Source of the DNA: Enterococcus_C asini_A
GTDB taxonomy: Bacteria; Bacillota; Bacilli; Lactobacillales; Enterococcaceae
DNA length: 64,000 nucleotides
Assembly (NCBI RefSeq): GCF_031928785.1
Contig: NZ_JARQAL010000001.1
Direction: 5' to 3' (one strand)
The notes under the pieces are model-generated. The model was not told the DNA's origin. It saw nothing but the letters and a program-made list of their open reading frames with translations, and searched no databases. Positions 58,452-64,000 of this stretch are shown in pieces. The translations under genes were made by a program, and so were the position numbers. The stretch's first letter is position 1. Each line of letters opens with the position of its first letter.

Positions 58452-60065
58452 GTGAAAGAGAAATTTGCGTTATGGGAATTATTATTTTTGAAATGTTTAC
58501 AGCGGGATTGGAAAAAAATCTTGCTGTGGGTGGTATTATTGGCAGGATTTTCTGGAGGGCTGGTTCCTTATTTTGAGGAAATTGCCCAAGGTGATGGCGG
58601 TGTGGGAATGTTTGAAACGATGCAAAACCCAGCCATCGCTTCCATGGTGGGACCGACTCCAGTGACCCAGGCGAGTGCCTACACTGTAGGGGCCATGTAT
58701 GCTCATGAAATGTTGTTGTTTTGTGGCTTGTTTGCCATGATTATGACGGCGCTACACGTAGTTGGTCATACTCGCAAAGAAGAGGATTTAGGCTTACAAG
58801 AATTAATTCGTTCTTTTCGGGTAGGACGGCAAGCAAACTCTTTAGCGGTAATGGTAGAAATTACTTTGATTAATTTATTGATAGGCTTGGCTACGGCAGG
58901 GCTGTTACTGAGTTTTGATGTAAAAGGAATTACCGGAACTGATAGTCTGTTATTTGGTTTATCCGTAGCTTTAGCTGGTGTGTTAGGTGGCGTTTTTGCC
59001 TTGTTTTTTGCTCAAATTATGGCCACCTCTGCTGGAGCTAGCGGTGCCTCTTTAGGCTTTATTGGCTTGTTGTACATGTTACGGGGAGCAACGGATGTCT
59101 CTAATGAAAAATGGTCCATGGTAAATCCTATGGGTTGGACTTATTTGACCTATCCTTTTACGGAAAATCGTTGGTATCCATTGGTTTTAGGCCTGGTTTT
59201 TAGTGTAGTAGTCACCTTGGTCGCCTTTTTCTTAGAAGGAAAGCGGGATTTGAATGACGGGTATTTGCCAGAATGGGAAGGCCGGGCTCAAGCGCCGAAG
59301 TCCTTACTTTCGGTACCGGGATTACTCTTACGACTCAATCGTGGGGTGATGATTGCTTGGCTGGTATCTTTTGGTGTTTTAGGGGCAGCTTATGGTTCGA
59401 TTTATGGGGATATGCAGACTTTTTTGGAAAGCAATGAGCTGTTAAAAGCTATGTTTACCCATACTGGTACTTCCATTGAAGCCTCTTTTACTGCCACTAT
59501 TATGATGGTAATGATGGGATTGGCAGCAATTTTACCCATTGTGATTGTCAATAAACTAGGTGCAGAAGAAAGCCGGCAACATTTTAGTCAATTGTTTTCC
59601 ACTAAAGTTTCCCGAAAGCAGTTTTATGGATGGACTTTGGTCTTGGCGATTATTGCGGGGGCTTTAGGAATTTTATTAAGTGCTGGTGGTCTGGGAGCTA
59701 GTGCCCTTGCGGTGATGAATAAGGAGACTTCCATGGACTTAATGGATTTTCTAGCAGCTGGTTTTAACTACTTTCCAGTGATTTTATTCCTTACTGGATT
59801 AGCCGCCTTATTATTAGGCTTTGCTCCAGCTTTAGGCAAATTGCTTTATATTTATTTAGGCTATTCTTTTGCTTTGAGTTATTTTGGAGGGATGCTGGAC
59901 TTGCCGGACTGGGTGAGTCAAACCTCTGCTTTAAACTGGCCTAGTCAAATGCCAATGGAAGAATTTGATTTGACTATTTTTTTAGTAGTTATGATAATCA
60001 GCGTTGTCATGATTGTGCTGGGCTTAATTGGCTATCAAAAGCGAGATTTAAAAGAAGGCGCCTAA
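58452..60065 (+). CDS. ABC exporter permease, COG3559-type (polyketide/tetronasin resistance-like)
   Basis: 537 residues with about twelve hydrophobic segments in two similar halves, and a short acidic loop near residues 50-60 (FEEIAQGDGG). Size and twelve-segment layout fit the two-fold permeases paired with a TetR regulator and a DrrA-like ATPase in exporters of polyketides or other antimicrobials. Substrate unknown. The start GTG 58452 has AAGGG directly upstream and AGAGG 10 bases away, so its ribosome site is imperfect. A terminator follows immediately. Confidence 0.8.
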   Translation: MKEKFALWELLFLKCLQRDWKKILLWVVLLAGFSGGLVPYFEEIAQGDGGVGMFETMQNPAIASMVGPTPVTQASAYTVGAMYAHEMLLFCGLFAMIMTALHVVGHTRKEEDLGLQELIRSFRVGRQANSLAVMVEITLINLLIGLATAGLLLSFDVKGITGTDSLLFGLSVALAGVLGGVFALFFAQIMATSAGASGASLGFIGLLYMLRGATDVSNEKWSMVNPMGWTYLTYPFTENRWYPLVLGLVFSVVVTLVAFFLEGKRDLNDGYLPEWEGRAQAPKSLLSVPGLLLRLNRGVMIAWLVSFGVLGAAYGSIYGDMQTFLESNELLKAMFTHTGTSIEASFTATIMMVMMGLAAILPIVIVNKLGAEESRQHFSQLFSTKVSRKQFYGWTLVLAIIAGALGILLSAGGLGASALAVMNKETSMDLMDFLAAGFNYFPVILFLTGLAALLLGFAPALGKLLYIYLGYSFALSYFGGMLDLPDWVSQTSALNWPSQMPMEEFDLTIFLVVMIISVVMIVLGLIGYQKRDLKEGA

Positions 60066-60067
60066 GC

Positions 60068-60108
60068 AAAAAAGCAGCGGACACGTTACAGGTGTTCGCT
60101 GCTTTTTT
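60068..60108. terminator. Bidirectional terminator between the ABC operon and sulP
   Basis: Stem AAAAAAGCAGCG.ACAC/GTGT.CGCTGCTTTTTT, loop about 7, T-runs on both strands. Confidence 0.9.
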
Positions 60109-60109
60109 G

Positions 60110-61711
60110 CTATTTTTCTTCGTAATACGTGTGGAGATCAGTTAAGGCATGGGCCACTGTGGCTTGTTCTTTGCGATGGTCATCTTGCCAGAGGTGAGCC
60201 AATTGTTTTTTGACTTCCGGTTGCAATGAAGTGTAAATGACTAATTGTTCCCGTTTGTCAGCTCGAGTTTGGAAATCATCAAAGACCCCAATGGCAGTTA
60301 AATCAATATTTGGCACACCCCGCATGGAGAAGATGATACCGTCTTGGTGTTTTAATTGGGCTAATGTAGTTTTCAACTTTTCAGATGACATGAAAAATAA
60401 CGGACCGCTGATGTAAACCACTGACCAATTTTGCAGTTTTTCTGTTACCGGCAGATTCATGCGGGACCAGTCAATGCGATCCACGGAAATCGTAATGGCG
60501 GCACTTTTCCAAATAAAGAAAATACAACCACCGATGATTCCAATTACAATGGCAATACTTAAATCAAAAACTACGGTACAAATCATGGTGATAAAAAACA
60601 AACTTACCGCGGCCCAATTTTTCTTAGCAAATAATTCGCGAATGGTTTCCCACTCATTCATACGCCAAGCAGTGACGATTAAGACACCAGCCAAAGCCGG
60701 CATAGGAATTTGTGACATAATCGGTCCTAGGATAATCATGGACAGTAGTAGTACAAAGGCGTGTACGATACCTGTTAGCCGTGTTTGAGCGCCGGATTTT
60801 AACGCTACGCTAGTTCTAGCAATGGCGGCAGTTGCAGGGATACCACCAAAAAACGGTAAAATCAAATTGCCAATTCCTTGAGCCACTAACTCTTGATTGC
60901 TATCTAATGCTTTATTGGCCATGCGCCCGGCAGAAGCGCCACACAACAAACTTTCTACCATGCCTAATAAGGCGATGCTAATAGCAGGAAATAAAACTTC
61001 TTTAAATTGAGTTAACTCAAAAGAAAACCCTAAGCGATTCTCGCTAATTAAGCTTTGGGGGATTTTCCCCACGGTAGCTACTGAAAAATCAAAGAGCATC
61101 ATTAAAGCAGTACAAATAATAATGGCTACTAAAGACGAAGGAATTTTTTGATTCCACTTTTTGGGATAACAAAACATGGCAACAATCACTAAGACACCCA
61201 TAATCAAAGTGGGAAAATTAATAGGAAAGCCTAATGTCTGATAACTAGTGAGCTTTTCAATCACATTGGCACCTTCTGAATGAACGCCAAAGAGATTATC
61301 CACTTGTCCCAAAGCGATAATAATGGCGATTCCGGAGGTGAAGCCAGTAATTACCGGAGCAGGAATAAAAGAAGTTAAACTGCCTAGTCGTAAAAGTCCC
61401 GCTACTAACAATAAGCCACCAGCTAAAAAGGTGGCTAGAAAAACTCCTTGCATTCCTTGAGTAGCTGCGATGGACATCAGAATTGCTGCCATGGCACCAG
61501 TAGGCCCAGAAATCTGATAAAAGCCTCCGGACAAGGCGCCAATGACCACGCCGGCAATCACTGCAGTAATCAAACCGGCTTGTGCATCTGCGCCACTGGA
61601 AACCCCAAAGGCCAAAGCTAAAGGCAAGGCGACTGCTGCCACGGTTACACCTGCTAATAAATCCTTTTGTAATTTTCCTAGATCATACCCACTAAATTCA
61701 CTTTTCAACAT
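60110..61711 (-). CDS. SulP family anion transporter with STAS domain
   Basis: 533 residues. Ten to twelve membrane helices (about 20-400) start with the family block GVTVAAVALPLALAFGV and contain ISGPTGAMAAIL. A C-terminal STAS domain (about 420-520) follows. Bacterial SulP proteins carry bicarbonate, sulfate or dicarboxylates; substrate not defined. I start at ATG 61711, with AAAGGG 9 bases before it. The in-frame TTG at 61732 has its possible ribosome site only 1 base away. Monocistronic. Confidence 0.87.
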   Translation of the reverse strand: MLKSEFSGYDLGKLQKDLLAGVTVAAVALPLALAFGVSSGADAQAGLITAVIAGVVIGALSGGFYQISGPTGAMAAILMSIAATQGMQGVFLATFLAGGLLLVAGLLRLGSLTSFIPAPVITGFTSGIAIIIALGQVDNLFGVHSEGANVIEKLTSYQTLGFPINFPTLIMGVLVIVAMFCYPKKWNQKIPSSLVAIIICTALMMLFDFSVATVGKIPQSLISENRLGFSFELTQFKEVLFPAISIALLGMVESLLCGASAGRMANKALDSNQELVAQGIGNLILPFFGGIPATAAIARTSVALKSGAQTRLTGIVHAFVLLLSMIILGPIMSQIPMPALAGVLIVTAWRMNEWETIRELFAKKNWAAVSLFFITMICTVVFDLSIAIVIGIIGGCIFFIWKSAAITISVDRIDWSRMNLPVTEKLQNWSVVYISGPLFFMSSEKLKTTLAQLKHQDGIIFSMRGVPNIDLTAIGVFDDFQTRADKREQLVIYTSLQPEVKKQLAHLWQDDHRKEQATVAHALTDLHTYYEEK

Positions 61712-61842
61712 CTTAAAATACCCTTTAACCAACCCTCAAACTCCTTTTCATGAAATTTTCTTTCCACACATGTTTCAGAGTATCACAGAATTACCAGAAA
61801 ATGTATGAAATTTCACAAAATGAATAAAAAGAGTAAAAAAAA

Positions 61843-61880
61843 GCCAGAAACAATTTTGCGAGGGCAAATTGGTTTCTGGC
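61843..61880 (-). terminator. Terminator of the sda operon
   Basis: On the minus strand, stem GCCAGAAAC.AATTTG/CAAAATT.GTTTCTGGC followed by a run of eight T. Confidence 0.88.
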
Positions 61881-61886
61881 GTGATT

Positions 61887-62759
61887 TTAGTTCTGTTTTT
61901 CTAAGATTTCTTTTTGTAACCGTTGGGCAGTAGGGGTGACAGCAAGGCCACCTTCTGCTGTTTCTTTGAAAATACTTGGCATTTGTCGCCCTACTTGATG
62001 CATGGCAGCTACCACTTCATCAGGAGGAATGACACTTTCTATTCCCGCTAAGGCCATATCGGCAGAAACTACTGCTTGAGAAGAACCCAGCGCGTTGCGT
62101 TTCACACAGGGAACTTCTACTAGACCGGCTACGGGATCGCAAATTAAGCCCATCATATTTTTCAAGGTAATGGCCAAAGCTTGAGCTGCTTGATGAGCAC
62201 TACCACCTTTGGCACAAACTAGGGCTGCTGCGGCCATGGCAGCAGCGGAACCTATTTCAGCTTGGCAACCACCTTCTGCTCCGGAAATCGAGGCGTTGTT
62301 GGCGATTACTAAGCCAAAAGCCCCCGCCGTAAACAGAAAATCGATTTGTTCTTTACGGCTTAGCTTTAATTGCTCGCGAAAAGCCACCAACACTCCGGCC
62401 ACAACCCCTGCGCTACCAGCAGTAGGCGTCGCACAAATCAAGCCCATTTTGGCGTTGACTTCATTGACTGCAATGGCATTTCGCACCGCAGTCAGCAAAG
62501 TTTCTCCGCTAAGAAAATTGCCTGTTGTAATATATTGGTTTAGTTTTTTAGCATCGCCACCCGTTAAGCCGGTCACAGACTTCACTCCGGCCACTCCTTC
62601 TGTGATGGAATTTTCCATTACAGTGAGGTTGCGATCCATTAATTCAATGATTTGCTCACGACTGCGCCCAGTTAATTCTTCTTCGGTGGCAATCATCAGT
62701 TCTGCTACATTTGGGTAAGCCTGGCTTTGTTCTACTAACTCAGCAATTGAAAAAAACAT
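61887..62759 (-). CDS. sdaAA: L-serine ammonia-lyase, Fe-S dependent, alpha subunit
   Basis: 290 residues. With the beta subunit it deaminates L-serine to pyruvate and ammonia using a 4Fe-4S cluster. Cluster-type cysteines are in ICATPTAGSAGV, in ALVCAKGG, and in ICDPVAGLVEVPCVKRNALG (two Cys), a pattern typical of the alpha subunit. GAGGAAC precedes the ATG. It lies 35 bases after sdaAB on the same strand and is the last gene before a strong terminator. Confidence 0.92.
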   Translation of the reverse strand: MFFSIAELVEQSQAYPNVAELMIATEEELTGRSREQIIELMDRNLTVMENSITEGVAGVKSVTGLTGGDAKKLNQYITTGNFLSGETLLTAVRNAIAVNEVNAKMGLICATPTAGSAGVVAGVLVAFREQLKLSRKEQIDFLFTAGAFGLVIANNASISGAEGGCQAEIGSAAAMAAAALVCAKGGSAHQAAQALAITLKNMMGLICDPVAGLVEVPCVKRNALGSSQAVVSADMALAGIESVIPPDEVVAAMHQVGRQMPSIFKETAEGGLAVTPTAQRLQKEILEKQN

Positions 62760-62794
62760 CTAGAGTTCCTCTTTTCATCGGTGTAATCAAATTT

Positions 62795-63460
62795 TTAATC
62801 AAAATAAGTAGCGTTGTAAATATGATCCAAAGCTTTTAAAGCAGTCAATAAATCAGAACGGGCTTCATCGGCTTCGATGATCATAATGGCCTTTTCTCCT
62901 TTTGATTCCCGGGTGACGGTCATGGTCCCAATGTTGACACCGGCTTTGGAGAAGACGTTTGTAACACTGGCAATCATCCCCGGTACATCTTCGTGGACGG
63001 TGATAAAAGTCGGCGTACCCATGGAAAGGGAAATCTTAAAGCCGTTTAACTCGCTAATTTGAATATTGCCACCACCGATGGAAATTCCAGTGACGGTCAT
63101 TTTCCGATCGCCTTTTTTTAGCAACATCTTCACGGAATTTGGGTGTTCAGCTTTTTCATTACGCGGGACAAATAAGACTTCCATTCCAGATTCGTAGGCG
63201 ATTTTTAAAGAATCGGGCAGGGCAGGATCATCTGGCTCCATCCCTAACAGTCCACCGACTAAAGCCACATCCGTACCATGACCGCGATAAGTCTTGGCAA
63301 AGGATTCATAGAGATAAATATCCACGGAATCCGGCTGTTCCCCAAAAATACTGCGAACGATTTTGCCAATACGAGCAGCTCCAGCGGTATGGGAACTAGA
63401 AGGCCCCACCATAATCGGCCCGATAATATCAAAGACGCTTTTATATTTCAAAGGTTCCAT
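62795..63460 (-). CDS. sdaAB: L-serine ammonia-lyase, Fe-S dependent, beta subunit
   Basis: 221 residues. The start KSVFDIIGPIMVGPSSSHT is the standard signature, and the C-terminal third is an ACT domain (PTFITVHEDVPGMIASVTNV) that senses serine. It begins at ATG 63460, 5 bases after GAGGTGT. An upstream in-frame start at 63544 would overlap the promoter. First gene of the sdaAB-sdaAA operon. Confidence 0.92.
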   Translation of the reverse strand: MEPLKYKSVFDIIGPIMVGPSSSHTAGAARIGKIVRSIFGEQPDSVDIYLYESFAKTYRGHGTDVALVGGLLGMEPDDPALPDSLKIAYESGMEVLFVPRNEKAEHPNSVKMLLKKGDRKMTVTGISIGGGNIQISELNGFKISLSMGTPTFITVHEDVPGMIASVTNVFSKAGVNIGTMTVTRESKGEKAIMIIEADEARSDLLTALKALDHIYNATYFD

Positions 63461-63611
63461 TTTTACACCTCGTTTAATTTGTATAATATAGAAGAAATAA
63501 ATAATTAAGGTACCATTCCAGAAGGTAGTGTACCACAGAATCATGACAAATTAGAAAGAAGCTTCTGCCGATTTGGGGATTTTTAAGAAATCCAGTAGTA
63601 GGAGAAAAATC

Positions 63612-63639
63612 TTGCATTTTTTTAAGAGGATGCTATAAT
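63612..63639 (+). promoter_or_regulatory. rplK promoter
   Basis: TTGCAT (63612-63617), 16-base spacer, TGCTATAAT with a perfect -10 (63634-63639) and extended TG. Confidence 0.8.
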
Positions 63640-63645
63640 ATTTGG

Positions 63646-63735
63646 GTGTGTGTCAAGGAACTAGTTTCCAAGCGCACACAGGTAACAAAGTGGGAGGAGA
63701 AATATAGATCTCCAATACACCACATCACGGACTCA
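63646..63735 (+). promoter_or_regulatory. Structured leader of rplK, possible L1-type autoregulatory RNA
   Basis: Hairpin GTGTGTG/CGCACAC enclosing GGAA/TTCC (63646-63679). A second follows: GTGG, internal loop, GGAGA/TCTCC, and CCAC (about 63691-63725). In many bacteria L1 or another ribosomal protein represses rplK-rplA by binding such a leader. The match here is by position and shape only. Confidence 0.45.
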
Positions 63736-63749
63736 AGGAGGTATGTCTC

Positions 63750-64000
63750 GTGGCAAAAAAAGTAGAAAAAATCGTTAAATTGCAAATTCCTGCAGGTAAA
63801 GCAACACCAGCTCCCCCAGTAGGTCCTGCACTAGGTCAAGCGGGCGTGAATATCATGGGTTTCACCAAAGAATTCAACGCACGTACAGCTGATCAAGCAG
63901 GTTTGATCATTCCAGTTGTGATTTCTGTATACGAAGACCGTTCATTCACTTTCGTTACAAAAACACCACCGGCTGCAGTATTGTTGAAAAAAGCTGCTAA
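63750..64000 (+). CDS. rplK: Ribosomal protein uL11, partial
   Basis: The first 83 codons of a gene that runs off the right edge. Start GTG 63750 with AAGGAGGT 7 bases upstream. LQIPAGKATPAPPVGPALGQAGVN (in two parts, PAPPVGPALG) and FTFVTKTPPAAVLLKKAA are uL11 hallmarks, including the proline-rich linker that contacts 23S rRNA. Normally followed by rplA. Confidence 0.97.
   Translation, partial: MAKKVEKIVKLQIPAGKATPAPPVGPALGQAGVNIMGFTKEFNARTADQAGLIIPVVISVYEDRSFTFVTKTPPAAVLLKKAA

Noticed and set aside
1..64000. CRISPR array, prophage or transposon
   Set aside because: No regularly spaced repeats, integrase, phage structural genes or transposases were seen.

Overview
The window looks like the chromosome of a low-GC lactic-acid-bacterial Firmicute, most probably an Enterococcus or a close relative. 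The reasons are the Spx, MecA, CoiA, PepF, SpxH, RelQ order, a Lactobacillales-type NADH oxidase, a PTS-fed GH1 and GH13 sugar economy, strong Shine-Dalgarno (SD) sequences, frequent TTG and GTG starts, and rpmG-secE-nusG near rplK. I see no transposase, prophage or CRISPR array. The species cannot be fixed from reading alone.

Layout. 1-6.2 kb: end of an Fe-S-biogenesis-like gene, a long AT-rich gap, an NADH oxidase, a GH1 (phospho)-beta-glucosidase and a cellobiose-type PTS IIC. The last two share a promoter-embedded operator. Then an OsmC protein and a lone tRNA-Gln(CUG). 6.3-12.2 kb: P1B-type metal ATPase, DUF2200 protein, a small gene broken by an in-frame stop, DsrE and AI-2E transporter proteins, and mntH with a DtxR/MntR-like operator. 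12.3-19 kb: a lipase-like hydrolase, a candidate antisense-strand sRNA with repeated C-rich loops, and a three-gene GH13 operon (neopullulanase, alpha-1,6- and alpha-1,4-type glucosidases) behind MalR-like operators. 19-32.8 kb: CDF transporter, EF-P, a CLC channel of fluoride-antiporter appearance, yabB/yazA, an acyltransferase, sbcDC, a SWIM-SNF2 helicase and a HAD phosphatase.

33-45.2 kb: ABC half-transporter, then the stress and competence block spx, mecA, coiA, pepF, spxH (opposite strand), CYTH phosphatase, relQ-nadK-RluD-mgtE. This joins regulated proteolysis (Spx degraded through SpxH and ClpXP, MecA with ClpCP), DNA uptake (CoiA) and alarmone synthesis. 45.3-54.3 kb: PH/SHOCT protein, GNAT/AraC pair, cutC, rlmA, a second candidate sRNA, trmL, a histidine phosphatase, recD2 and a lipid kinase. 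54.3-56.6 kb: a small minus-strand transcript unit, a preQ1-I riboswitch with queT, a 32-residue acidic microprotein, rpmG, secE, an attenuator and nusG. 56.7-63.5 kb: a TetR-controlled ABC exporter, a SulP transporter and L-serine dehydratase sit between nusG and rplK. The window ends inside rplK behind a structured leader.

The least explained material is non-coding: two candidate sRNAs (13.26-13.45 kb minus, 49.22-49.34 kb plus), a structured small transcript at 54.3-54.57 kb, an attenuator before nusG, and the repeat-rich 640-bp region upstream of spx.
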